Below, one piece after another: positions 1 through 10,083 of a stretch of DNA of 64,000 nt. This DNA comes from Saccharicrinis sp050589685 (GTDB lineage Bacteria; Bacteroidota; Bacteroidia; Bacteroidales; Marinilabiliaceae): assembly GCF_050589685.1 (NCBI RefSeq), contig NZ_JBNGOS010000009.1, forward strand, positions 1 to 64,000. The letters run 5' to 3'. The notes under the pieces were generated by a model. It was not told the origin of the DNA, made no database searches, and saw only the letters and a list, made by a program, of their open reading frames with translations. The translations under genes were made by a program, and so were the position numbers. The stretch's first letter is position 1, and each line of letters starts with the position of its first letter.

Positions 1-1
1 T

Positions 2-391
2 TTTTTTGACGCTTTTTTGACAATTTATGAGCCTGAGGACAAACCGTTTTTTGGGTGGGTAAACTCCGTTTTATCTAGTAAATATTTTTGGGTAAATAGG
101 GATCAGTTCACCTCGCTGGATAGACATCGTCAAATGAATCCGAAAATAAGTGTATATCCCAATCCTGTAAATCAGGATTATATATACATTAAAACAAGCA
201 CTAACATTAAAGGCAAAGCGACGGCTCAGGTTTTTGATACTAAAGGTAAATTATTTTTATATCAAAATCTTGAATTGTTAAACAATGGCTTGCCTACCAA
301 ACTATTAATGAATGATATTTCAAATGGAATATACATCCTGAATATTAAAGGTCGAGGTTTTAATGTTAATACGAAACTTGTAATTAATTAG
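2..391 (+). CDS. C-terminal part of a T9SS-exported protein (5' truncated by window edge)
   Basis: The reading frame is open to the left edge, so the gene begins outside the window; the TTG at 17 need not be the real start. The last ~80 residues form a type IX secretion sorting domain of the Por type: an ISVYPNP motif, alternating beta strands, a GIYILNIKG strand and a terminal KLVIN. This signal sends proteins across the outer membrane, usually followed by surface attachment or release. The ~40 residues before it are not recognisable, so the function of the main body is unknown. It converges with the regulator on the opposite strand. The sorting-domain call is secure from the motif; cargo identity cannot be judged. 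Confidence 0.75.
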   Translation, partial: FFDAFLTIYEPEDKPFFGWVNSVLSSKYFWVNRDQFTSLDRHRQMNPKISVYPNPVNQDYIYIKTSTNIKGKATAQVFDTKGKLFLYQNLELLNNGLPTKLLMNDISNGIYILNIKGRGFNVNTKLVIN

Positions 392-428
392 TGTATGTAA
401 ACTTTAATCTTATTTAATTTTCAGAAAC

Positions 429-497
429 GGCTCCTTATTGTTGATGATAAATGATAAACATTTGGGAATACGTTGTTTTGCGCCTATAGAAGGAGCC
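429..497. terminator. possible long-loop hairpin between convergent genes
   Basis: GGCTCCTT (429-436) can pair with AAGGAGCC (490-497), enclosing a 53-base loop. It lies between the convergent T9SS gene and the regulator, where a shared terminator would be expected. The loop is long and no strong T tract follows, so this is a weak call. Confidence 0.25.
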
Positions 498-526
498 AAA
501 CCATTGAACAAAGGGGCTTTATTTGT

Positions 527-3500
527 TTAGTTGTTGTGTGCTTGTTTTAATGATTTTTTATACTGAAGAGGTAATACTCCTTTTGCTTTTCTAAAAGAAT
601 TAGAAAAAATGGTTTGACTGCTAAAACCACACATGAAGCTAATTTCGCCCAGACTTTCGTATCCTTTATGGATTAACTCTAATGATTTGTTGATTCTGAA
701 ATTTGTGATATAATCTTTTGGAGGGGTTTCTGTGATATTCATAAACTTTCGATAGAAACTTGTGCGGCTCATGTTCATTTTTTCGGCTAATAGATGAACA
801 TTAAATTCTACAGATTTATAGTTTTCTTCAACTACAGAATTAATCTTTTTCATAAAGTTAACTTCAAATTGATTTACTGTATCTGTTTTATATTCAACCG
901 GCATTGCATTTTTATAATATTCTTGAAGTGCACTTCTTTGTTTTATTAAATTTTGAATGCGGGCTTTTAAAATATTCAAATCAAAAGGTTTGGTAATGTA
1001 TTCATCTGCACCATAATCAAAGCCTAATATTTTATTTTCAATTTCAGCTTTAGCTGTTAGCAAAACTATGGGAATGTGCGATATTAAATTGTCTTCTCTG
1101 ATTGATTTACACAAAGTAATGCCATCCATCTCGGGCATCATAACATCAGATATTATAATATCAGGAAGTGATTTTTTTGCCAGTTTAAGCGCATCTTTTC
1201 CATCATAGGTGGGAATAACTTGAAACATTCCCGACAATGCTTTTTGAATAAACTTGTTTAGCTCAATGTCATCTTCAGCTAATAAAATCACTTTTTCGGG
1301 TTTATTTACTTTGTGCAAATCAGGTACAAGCTCTTCAGTGAATATTGATGTTTGTTCTCTTTCTTTTACCGCCATATCTTTCAATGCATAAACATGTGCA
1401 TCTATTGGTAAAATAAAACGCATGCAAGTCAACACATTTTTTTCACTGGTAACCGCAATAGCTCCATGATGGAGTTCAATAAGTCGTTTGGTAAAATTTA
1501 ACCCTATCCCAGTACTTGAGTAGTCCGGTTTGCTGTTGTTATTGTTATATTGAATGTATCTGTCAAAAATATGGGGTAACTGATCGGGTGATATACCTTT
1601 GCCATTGTCAATAACAGAAACCTTAATAAAGTTATTTATGGTATTGTCAACTTTAAATTCATGGGCAAGGTCTTTTGCGTTTAGTTTTTCAATGACAACT
1701 TTAATTTGACCGTTTTTTTTCGAAAACTTAAGAGAATTGGACAGTAGGTTGTTTAATATCTTCTCGTATTTGTCTTTATCAACAGGAATAATTAAGTCTT
1801 TGACTTTTGTATCAATTTCTATAGAAATATGTTTAAGCTTAGCCGTGTATTGAAACGATATAACCAGCTCTTTTGTTATTTCTATAATATCCTGATTTTT
1901 AATTTCTAAATCAAGCGCATCGTTTTCCAATTGGCGGAAAGAAAGTAGTTGGTTGATTAGTTTTAATAATCTGTCGGTACTGTTACTTAAACTACCAATA
2001 GAATTTAATGTCATTTTCTTCTCATTTAATTCTGATTTAAGATAATCGACATTTCCTTTTATTAAAGTTACCGGAGTCCTTATCTCGTGGGATATGTTGG
2101 TGAAGAATCTCAGCTTCATTTGTGAAACTTCATTTTCTCGAATTCGTTCGTTTTGTTCAACTTCAAGTTCTTTTTTGTAGTGTTTTATGTATAAAACAAA
2201 CTTAAATGCACCCAGTATTAATAGAGCTAAAAACAAAATGTAGCCTGCTAAAGCCCATATTGTAAGCCAAGGGGCTGGTTTAATTTTAATATTTAGTGTT
2301 GCTAAGTTACTTGACCAGTTTCCGTTGTCGTTTTGAACTCTTGCTTTAAAAATATAATCACCGGGTTTTAAATTCTGATAACTGGCAAAAGTCCTGTTGT
2401 CCACATAGTTCCAATCCGTGTCAGAACCTTCCAGTATGTAGGCATATTTCATGTTTTTGGCGGAAACATAGTCAAAGCCTTTATATTCGATGCTAAAACT
2501 GGGATAATGATGTGATAAGGTTATTTCAGATGTAAGTGCCAGGCTTTTAGTTAAAATATTAGTGTCGTCATCGGGTGTTACCTGGCGGTTGGAAACTTTC
2601 AATGTTTCAAGTCGTATTTTGGGTGCTTGTTTGTTTTCAAAGTCAAAAACTTTGGGATTAAAGAAAGTAAGGCCAAAGTTTCCACCAAAGAATAGTGTGC
2701 CAAATTCATCTTTCAAGGTGGCTTTTTGGTGAAATTGAATATTCTCAAGTCCTTCGTTGTAGGAGTAGTTTATAAATTCACTTTTCTTGTTTAGCATAGA
2801 CAAACCATAGGCAGTACTAATCCACATGTTTCCTTTTTCATCTTCAATGATACCCGTAATATCATTGCTGGGAAGTCCATTTTTCATGGTATAAATTGTT
2901 ACCTCTTTTTTATCCTTCGATATTCGGTACAAACCAAATTTAAAATTACCTATCCATAGGTTCTCTTTCGAATCCAAATAAATGGTAACTATCTGTCCTA
3001 AATTTTTTAGGGTCGGTGCGATTATTTTTTGGATATTTTCACTCTGATTGTTTTTATAGTCATAAATAAAACATCCAACAGAATGTGCAGCAACAATTAG
3101 CTTACCATCTTTTTGCTGTAATATTTGAGTAACATTTTTATTAAACTTAGTTATTGTATCCAGTAGTTTACCATCAATGGAGAAAACAAGTAACCCTTGT
3201 TTGTCAGAACCTGCAAATATTTGATGGTCTGTTTCACAAAAGTTAACCAGACCATTGTTGGGTTTCGGAATTTCGATATTCCTGTGCTTACCGTTTTTTA
3301 GGTTTAAAATATGCAATTGTTTTTCTGAGCTTATCCACAGTTCGTTGTTGGAGCTCAATAATAAGCTTCTAATATTATTGTCTTTAATAAAACTGTTTTT
3401 CTCGTTTAAAACGGATGTTTTTTTTGTTTTTGTATTATATGTAAAAAGTCCGCTTAATCTGGTTCCTATATAATAATTGCCTTTGTAGTCGGTGCATATC

Positions 3501-4608
3501 GAAGTCACAAATTTGTCCTTTGTAAAATCCTGTAAGGTTAAATCAAAATTAAAGTTTTTACGACTTTCAAAAGCTATTTCTACCCCTCTGTCAAATGTAC
3601 CTAACCAAATGTTATTGTTAATATCCTTGAAAAAGCAAGTCAGGTGATTCGAATTTAGTGTGTTTGAATCTTTTGTTTTGTGATAGTTTTTAAGCGATTG
3701 ACTTATTGTATTGTATACGTAAAGCCCATGCGATTTTGTACCTATCCATAAAATGTTTTTTTCTACTTGCTTTATAAAACTAATTGTTGGTTTTGAATAG
3801 CAACTAAGCCACCATAGTTCTCATGTAAATCTTCAAATTGTTCTTTCTCTATATTAAATATTGAGATGTTTGTATTTGTAGTTATTATTAAGTGCTTTTG
3901 AATAAGTGAAAGGGTGCCACCAACTATAAGTGTGTCAGAATCAGGAAGGAAATACTTTTTGTAATCTGAAGTTTTAGGATTATAGTTTATGATGAATTGA
4001 TTATTGATAGATTTCCCCCAGATTCCAGTCATTTCTTCACTTAGGAGTTCGTCTATAAGGTCATTCTTTGGGAAGTTTTCTACTTGTTTAATTTGTTTGT
4101 GATCGGTATTGTATTGATAAAGTCCTTTGGATTGTTTGGTTGAGTAAACCACAGAATCATAGTTGGTGAAGGACTTATGCCAGGAAACGATAGATTTCTT
4201 TTTTATTAGCTTTTCCTTTTCAATGCTATATATATTAATGCCTGAGCTTGTTCTGCAAAAAATATCTCCATTGGGAGCTTTGTGCAGCTCAATGATATTA
4301 TCATGGAATAATGAATTTTCATCATCGTTGTAATAATAGTGTTTAAACGAAATCCCATCATATCTATTAAGTCCCCTGGCAGTACCAATCCAAATATATC
4401 CCAAATTATCCTGACAAATTGAATGTATAGCCAGGTTAGATAATCCATCTTTTAAAGATAGGTTTTGAAATTTTGGGGGGAGGTAAGTAAAATCATCTTG
4501 CGAATATAATAATGCAGTAGTAAATAAAGACAATGCAAATAGACACTTTTTTAAGCTTGTATTTATGATTTTAAAACTAATTGCATTAAGAAAGAAATAG
4601 TTCAGCAT
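527..4608 (-). pseudogene. hybrid two-component system regulator (HTCS), split by a -1 frameshift
   Basis: Rejoined, the two frames encode ~1360 residues, the normal length of a Bacteroidota HTCS. Order: N-terminal signal segment (~18-36), Reg_prop beta-propeller repeats with WIGT-type motifs (~45-640), Y_Y_Y domain, one membrane segment, histidine kinase with H-box SHEIRTP (His ~841), N-box and GIGL lid, receiver domain with phospho-acceptor in ISDVMMPEMDG (Asp ~1155), and a C-terminal AraC helix-turn-helix. The N-terminal frame stops at 3772. The other frame continues the propeller without a gap across 3509-3780, using non-ATG codons. Adding one T to the T4 run (AAAA on the plus strand, 3776-3779) restores the frame. 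Such proteins sense a periplasmic oligosaccharide and activate the adjacent PUL. It is divergent from the first susC. A sequencing error in the homopolymer is an alternative to true inactivation. Confidence 0.9.
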
Positions 4609-5074
4609 TTATGGATTGTCTTAAGTTTCAATTTGTCAATTGCAGAAGTAACGCAAAGTTAAATAAATATACTTTTTAAAGTTATAAAATAAGGCAAATA
4701 TGAATCAAGAAAGTAAAGAAACTATTCGGTATGCTTTCTTGGTGTTTCAAAAGTGATAAAAGCTGAAACAAAAACGATAAAACAGACTTGTTACCGTTTC
4801 AAGCGGATGTGTTAAAGGTGGTGGTTTCTAAATAAATTAGACTTAATGAGGTCGGGATATTAATGTTTTTGCCTGTCGATGTATCTTTTCTGGTGGATGG
4901 ATATGGGACAGTGATATTTCAAGGGTAACTGACGATTGCAACTTATTTTAACGAAAAATCGATTTATGGAGATGTTGGAACGGAATAAAGAAAACGAAGT
5001 GTAAATGTGAGAAAAATGCGATTGCACATCTAATACTTTAGCGGTGTTTTAAGTCTAATTAATAAAAATAATTT
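4609..5074. promoter_or_regulatory. divergent control region between HTCS and first susC
   Basis: This 466-base gene-free stretch lies between the start regions of the minus-strand regulator and the plus-strand susC. It should carry both promoters and the regulator's binding site. A TAATACTTTAG motif at 5031-5041 resembles the Bacteroidota -7 element (TAnnTTTG) but with a mismatch, and no convincing -33 TTG is correctly spaced. No coding potential or clear inverted repeat was found. The role is inferred from position. Confidence 0.5.
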
Positions 5075-8000
5075 ATGAAAAAATCATTGCTAATGTTTCT
5101 CTTATGCTTCATGTCGGTTTGGGGTATGTCGCAGCAACATTTGGTGACAGGACGTGTTACTGATGAAGCTATGGAGCCGGTTGTGGGGGCCAGCATAATA
5201 ATAAAGGGAACAACACAAGGAACAATAACGAATTTTGAAGGAGTATATTCTCTTCAGCTAAGCGATTCCAATGCGAAGCTAGTGTTTTCTTTTATCGGGA
5301 TGGAATCTCAGGAAATTGATCTGGATGGAAGAAAAAAGTTAGATGTACAATTAAAACCTGAATTTTCTGATATTGAAGAAGTGGTTGTAGTGGGATATGG
5401 TACACAGAAAAAAGAAAGTGTGGTGGCTGCAATATCTACTATAAGTAGTACTGATATTGTAAGATCGCCAGCAGCGAATTTATCTGTAGGATTGGCAGGT
5501 AAAATGCCTGGTCTAACTATCATGCAAACAAGTGGTGAGCTAGGAGCTGAGAATGTTAACTTATATATTCGTGGTCAGGCTTCTATGAATAGCACTAATC
5601 CTTTAATATTAGTGGATGGTATTGAGCGTGGAATAAACAATATCGATCCTTATGATATTGAATCTATTTCTATATTAAAAGATGCATCAGCAACAGCTGT
5701 TTATGGTGTACGTGGTGCAAATGGTGTTATTTTGGTTACAACCAGGCAAGGTGAGGTAGGGAAGGCCAGAGTTACTGCTAATGTGAATTATTCTATGCAA
5801 ACCCTAACCAGGTTGCCGGATCCGTTGAATGCGATTGATTATATGAATGTGCGTAATGAAGTTGTTGCACTTGATAATCCGAACAACCCTGTTCCATACC
5901 CGGAAGAGGTGATAGATCATTACCGCAACGGTGATTTTCCTGAATATTACAGAGATAGAAACTGGTATGAGGAATTTGTGAACAAATATACACCCATGGT
6001 TAAAGGAAACGTAAACATGAGTGGAGGAACAAAAAAAACCAAGTATTTTGCCAGTTTAGGATATACCCGTCAGGGAGGGCCTTTTAAAACAGAACGATGG
6101 GATGAATATAATTATGATAATGAGCAACGATTAGACAGGTTTACTTACCGTGCTAACTTTAGTACACAAATTACACCTACGTTAAAAGGTTGGATGAATC
6201 TTTCTGGTTCGTTACAAGATAAAAATGACCCTATTATTAGAGGTGACCAGCCAAGTGCAGCCACCACTGCATCGTGGTACTATGTTCTATTGGCAGGTTT
6301 TGCCGACCGTGCCTCTATATTAAAAGGACCTAATGTAGATCCTGATGGTAATGTTGTGGATGGAATTTATGGTCAATTAAACAGAACCGGATATCGTGTA
6401 ACAACAAATAATGATATTCAGAATACAGTAGGTTTTGAACAAGACCTGAAAATGATAACTAAAGGCCTAAAGGCTAAAGTAGTTGCGTCGTACGATACAA
6501 AAGATACACACATCAGAGGGTTTAGAAGAACCTATAGTTCATTTCGGGCAGAGATGCTAAAGGATGCAGCAGGGCAAGATTCAGCTGTTGTATACAACCA
6601 AACAGGTACACGTGAAGATTCTGAACTGATACCGGTATTAACACAAAGCAATTCTACACGTTTTAATTTGGATGCTTCATTGAATTATAATAATTCTTTT
6701 GGAGATCATAACGTTACCGGGTTGTTTCTGTATAACCAAACTCAAAGAATAGTAAATGGTGCAGTTCCGTATAAATATGTTGGTATTGTAGGTCGCGCAA
6801 CCTATGGATACAAACAACGTTACCTCGGAGAATTTAACTTTGGTATGAACGGGTCGGAACAATTTGCTAAAGGACGACGATTTGGATTTTTCCCCTCGGT
6901 TTCATTAGGTTGGGTTATCAGCGAAGAAAATTTCATGAAAAACTCAAGCGCCATTAGCTTTATGAAACTTCGAGGATCATTTGGACAAGTCGGTAACGAC
7001 AGAATGGGAGGAAGCCGATTTGCATATTTGGATAACTGGACACAAGGATCAAGTGATTTCTTTAGAGGATTAGGTGGTTATTCTGGTTTACCGACTCCTG
7101 TGTATGAAAAGTCTATGCCAAATACTTTGGTGACTTGGGAGGTAGCTAACAAAAGCAATATTGGTCTGGAAACAAACTTTATCAATGGGTTTGAATTAGA
7201 TGTGGACGTGTTCTACGAAAAAAGGAGTTCCATCCTAATGAGTCAGGTACCAATTCCTGTGTATATGTTCGGACAAACAGCATTACCTAAAAGAAATGAT
7301 GGGGTAATGACAAACCAAGGTATTGAAGCCTCGTTAACTTATAATAAAAAATTAAGCGATGATTTAAGGGTTTCTACTACATTGGGCGGTTCCTTTGCTC
7401 GGAACAAAATTATAAATGCAAACGAAGTTTCTTTGGGAGATGACTTTGCCTACCCATACCGCGTAGAAGGTTTTTCCAGAGGATCTATCTATGGTTATGA
7501 CTGTTTAGGGTATTTTAAAGATGAAGAAGAAATAGCAGGATGGGCGTCTTATGAGAGTTTAGGAGCAGTACTTCCGGGAGATTTAAAATACAAGGATCAA
7601 AATGACGATGGAATTATTGATGAAAGAGATAAGATTAGAATGAACTACACAAAGGTGCCAGAATTAAACTTATCTTATTCACTTAAAGTAAATTATAAGG
7701 GATTTGATTTTAGTGCATTATTACAAGGAGTCACCAATTATACTTTTGATTTCTCTCAACGAGGAATTTGGGATTGGCATGGTAATAATATCGATGGACT
7801 TAAAAACTATTTTGGATTGCATAAATATGCCTGGACTCCTGAAAAACAAGCTAATAGTGGTGATATCCGTTATCCAAGAATGCATATCGATGGATCTTCA
7901 GTAAGCAAGCTACCTAGTAATTATTGGTTAATCGACATGTGGTATGTTAGATTAAAAAATGTGGAGCTAGGTTATACTTTTCCTAAAAGTATGATGAAGT

Positions 8001-8155
8001 CTATAGGATTAAGCAATGTTAGGATTTATTTGAATGGTTTAAATCTATTAACCTTTGATAATATGCCATTTAAATATTTGGATCCTGAGCTTACTAATTC
8101 TTTAAATCACCCATTATATGCAAATTATAATGCGGGTATTAACATTACTTTCTAG
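5075..8155 (+). CDS. SusC/RagA-family TonB-linked outer-membrane transporter (pair 1)
   Basis: It is an outer-membrane beta-barrel that imports oligosaccharides captured by its SusD partner, powered by TonB. At 1026 residues it has normal family length. It shows a signal peptide (1-19), a carboxypeptidase-regulatory-like domain (~22-100, with GRVTDEAMEPVVGASI), the family motif VVVVGYGTQ (~108), a plug domain with LVDGIERGINNIDPYDIES and ILKDASATAVYGVRGANGV (~175-215), then a long barrel ending in aromatic INITF. susD follows after 35 bases. It is the first gene downstream of the divergent HTCS and is probably its main target. The exact sugar cannot be read from sequence. Confidence 0.97.
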   Translation: MKKSLLMFLLCFMSVWGMSQQHLVTGRVTDEAMEPVVGASIIIKGTTQGTITNFEGVYSLQLSDSNAKLVFSFIGMESQEIDLDGRKKLDVQLKPEFSDIEEVVVVGYGTQKKESVVAAISTISSTDIVRSPAANLSVGLAGKMPGLTIMQTSGELGAENVNLYIRGQASMNSTNPLILVDGIERGINNIDPYDIESISILKDASATAVYGVRGANGVILVTTRQGEVGKARVTANVNYSMQTLTRLPDPLNAIDYMNVRNEVVALDNPNNPVPYPEEVIDHYRNGDFPEYYRDRNWYEEFVNKYTPMVKGNVNMSGGTKKTKYFASLGYTRQGGPFKTERWDEYNYDNEQRLDRFTYRANFSTQITPTLKGWMNLSGSLQDKNDPIIRGDQPSAATTASWYYVLLAGFADRASILKGPNVDPDGNVVDGIYGQLNRTGYRVTTNNDIQNTVGFEQDLKMITKGLKAKVVASYDTKDTHIRGFRRTYSSFRAEMLKDAAGQDSAVVYNQTGTREDSELIPVLTQSNSTRFNLDASLNYNNSFGDHNVTGLFLYNQTQRIVNGAVPYKYVGIVGRATYGYKQRYLGEFNFGMNGSEQFAKGRRFGFFPSVSLGWVISEENFMKNSSAISFMKLRGSFGQVGNDRMGGSRFAYLDNWTQGSSDFFRGLGGYSGLPTPVYEKSMPNTLVTWEVANKSNIGLETNFINGFELDVDVFYEKRSSILMSQVPIPVYMFGQTALPKRNDGVMTNQGIEASLTYNKKLSDDLRVSTTLGGSFARNKIINANEVSLGDDFAYPYRVEGFSRGSIYGYDCLGYFKDEEEIAGWASYESLGAVLPGDLKYKDQNDDGIIDERDKIRMNYTKVPELNLSYSLKVNYKGFDFSALLQGVTNYTFDFSQRGIWDWHGNNIDGLKNYFGLHKYAWTPEKQANSGDIRYPRMHIDGSSVSKLPSNYWLIDMWYVRLKNVELGYTFPKSMMKSIGLSNVRIYLNGLNLLTFDNMPFKYLDPELTNSLNHPLYANYNAGINITF

Positions 8156-8190
8156 TAAAATAGACTTGTAAATCATTAAAATTTTAACGA

Positions 8191-10050
8191 ATGAAAAAAC
8201 GAAATAAAATATTTTGCATTATACCTTTTGTATTGTTATTGCTGCTCACAACAACAGGGTGCGAAGACGCTTTTGACAACGCTTTAGCAAGAGAAGCAGA
8301 TTCAAGAGAATCAATTGAAGGAATGCTTGGGGATGCAACGAAAGTTAAAGGGATGTTTCATGCTTGTTACCAGGGCATACCCAAAAGTAGGGTTTATCTT
8401 TATTTCTGGACAACCGAAGAAGCACTAACTGACAACTGTTTTGATCAGCAAGCCCAGAGTATGGGAAATTGGCGTAACGGTAATCTGAGTCCATCCAATG
8501 GTGCAGTATGGGCCGGAGAAAGAAGTAATACCTATAGCCAACCCAATACCGGATCATGGTGGGGCAGATATTGGGGAGGTATTCATTTTTGTAATGTTTT
8601 TCTTGAAAATCTGCCCCAGGTTACTGTCTCCGATGAAGAATTGCCTCAGGCAGAAAGAGACCTTATGAGAGAAGAGGTCATAGCGCTTAGAGCTTATTTT
8701 CATTTTAAGTTAATCAGTATGTATGGCCCTCTACCGTTTATCGACTTTGTATTTCCATTGGAATATGATGGATGGAAAGATATGACACGGCCTACATACG
8801 ATGAGGTAGCCAACAGGATTGCTGAGGAGCTGCAAGGCGTGATAGACCGAGGTATCCTTCCTATGAAACGCGATCCTTCTAATGTTACCGATAAATATCG
8901 TATGCCATTAGGTTTTGTATATGGGCTGAAATCACGTGTGTTATTATATAATGCCAGTCCGCTTAATAACCCTGATGGAGATGTAAATAAATATGAAAAA
9001 GCTGCAGCAGCAGCCAAACAGTTTCTTGATCTGGGAGCCTATTCATTAGAGCCCTGGGAGAATACTAAAAAGATGTATATCTCCGAATATTCTGTAAACC
9101 TGGAAGCAACAGAAGTGATTTGGAGGGCAAGAGATAGGGTGGCGCAACTGAGTAATGTACAGGGTATTAACCTGGGTAAGGCCGTGCCTAAAAAGTCTAA
9201 TTTTACCATTGTTAAGTGCGGTGAAACTCCGACCCAGGAGATGGTAGACTGTTATGAGCTGAAGAACGGGGCCATGGTAGTACAGGAATATGATGCAACC
9301 CATGCCAATCCTACCTTTACACCTGAAGCGCTTGCCGCAGGTTACGATGATTATAATGCTCCTTACGAAAACAGGGACGACCGACTTTCCAGGGATATCA
9401 TGTACAATGGAAACAATTTTGGACAATCCTATCAAATGGGGGCCATTACAGTTTGGACTTATAAAGGAGCGCCGGGTACTGGAACCAATGGTAATGTAAC
9501 ATCAGGCAGTCAAAGACAAACTTATACCGGTTATTATTATGGTAAAGACAGAGACCCATTGTTTTATGGGAAGGGATCAAAGGGTGCAGCTTTCGGACGC
9601 GTTAACCATCATAGCATGATGATGCGTTATGCAGAAATATACTTGAATTATGCCGAGGCACTTTGTGGGGCAGGTCATTTTGATGAAGCTTGTTACGCTT
9701 TAGATATGACTCGTGTAAGAGCCAACCAGCCTCCAATAAGCTCGGTGCCGGATTATCAAAGTGGCAATACAGATTGGTTGATGAGAAGAATCAGAAACGA
9801 ACGTCGCGTGGAATTGGTGTTAGAAGATCACCGTTTCTATGATGTACGCAGGTGGGATATCATCAGCAATACACAAAACAACACTGTTAGTGGAATGTTA
9901 GTGGAGAAAGTTGGTGCTGCTTATACGCATACCCGTTATCAGACACCTTGGGTTTGGGCCTGCCATAACGAAAAATATAAGGTGCTCCCTATTCCTCTGG
10001 TCGACGGAAAATATTTACCAAACCTGGAACAGCCGGAAGCTTGGCAATAG
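8191..10050 (+). CDS. SusD/RagB-family glycan-binding lipoprotein (pair 1)
   Basis: It is a surface lipoprotein that caps the preceding SusC barrel and binds the glycan. It has a lipobox (TTTGCE, Cys ~25), the helical TPR-like N-terminal half with the family segment REEVIALRAYFHFKL (~160), and the conserved C-terminal elements: YAEIYLNYAEAL (~480), IRNERRVELVLEDHRFYDVRRW (~532-553, read in two parts) and the closing VLPIPLVDG. Its 619 residues fit the large-SusD class. Spacing to susC (35 bases) and to the next susC (33 bases) indicates one transcript. Confidence 0.96.
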   Translation: MKKRNKIFCIIPFVLLLLLTTTGCEDAFDNALAREADSRESIEGMLGDATKVKGMFHACYQGIPKSRVYLYFWTTEEALTDNCFDQQAQSMGNWRNGNLSPSNGAVWAGERSNTYSQPNTGSWWGRYWGGIHFCNVFLENLPQVTVSDEELPQAERDLMREEVIALRAYFHFKLISMYGPLPFIDFVFPLEYDGWKDMTRPTYDEVANRIAEELQGVIDRGILPMKRDPSNVTDKYRMPLGFVYGLKSRVLLYNASPLNNPDGDVNKYEKAAAAAKQFLDLGAYSLEPWENTKKMYISEYSVNLEATEVIWRARDRVAQLSNVQGINLGKAVPKKSNFTIVKCGETPTQEMVDCYELKNGAMVVQEYDATHANPTFTPEALAAGYDDYNAPYENRDDRLSRDIMYNGNNFGQSYQMGAITVWTYKGAPGTGTNGNVTSGSQRQTYTGYYYGKDRDPLFYGKGSKGAAFGRVNHHSMMMRYAEIYLNYAEALCGAGHFDEACYALDMTRVRANQPPISSVPDYQSGNTDWLMRRIRNERRVELVLEDHRFYDVRRWDIISNTQNNTVSGMLVEKVGAAYTHTRYQTPWVWACHNEKYKVLPIPLVDGKYLPNLEQPEAWQ

Positions 10051-10083
10051 CTAATATTCAAGAATTAATTCAAATTAAAACAT

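Noticed and set aside
5793..5993. Numerous 60-100 codon frames antisense or out of phase with SusC, SusD, GH2 and GH106 genes
   Set aside because: They lie wholly inside well-supported genes in other frames and lack any family motif.
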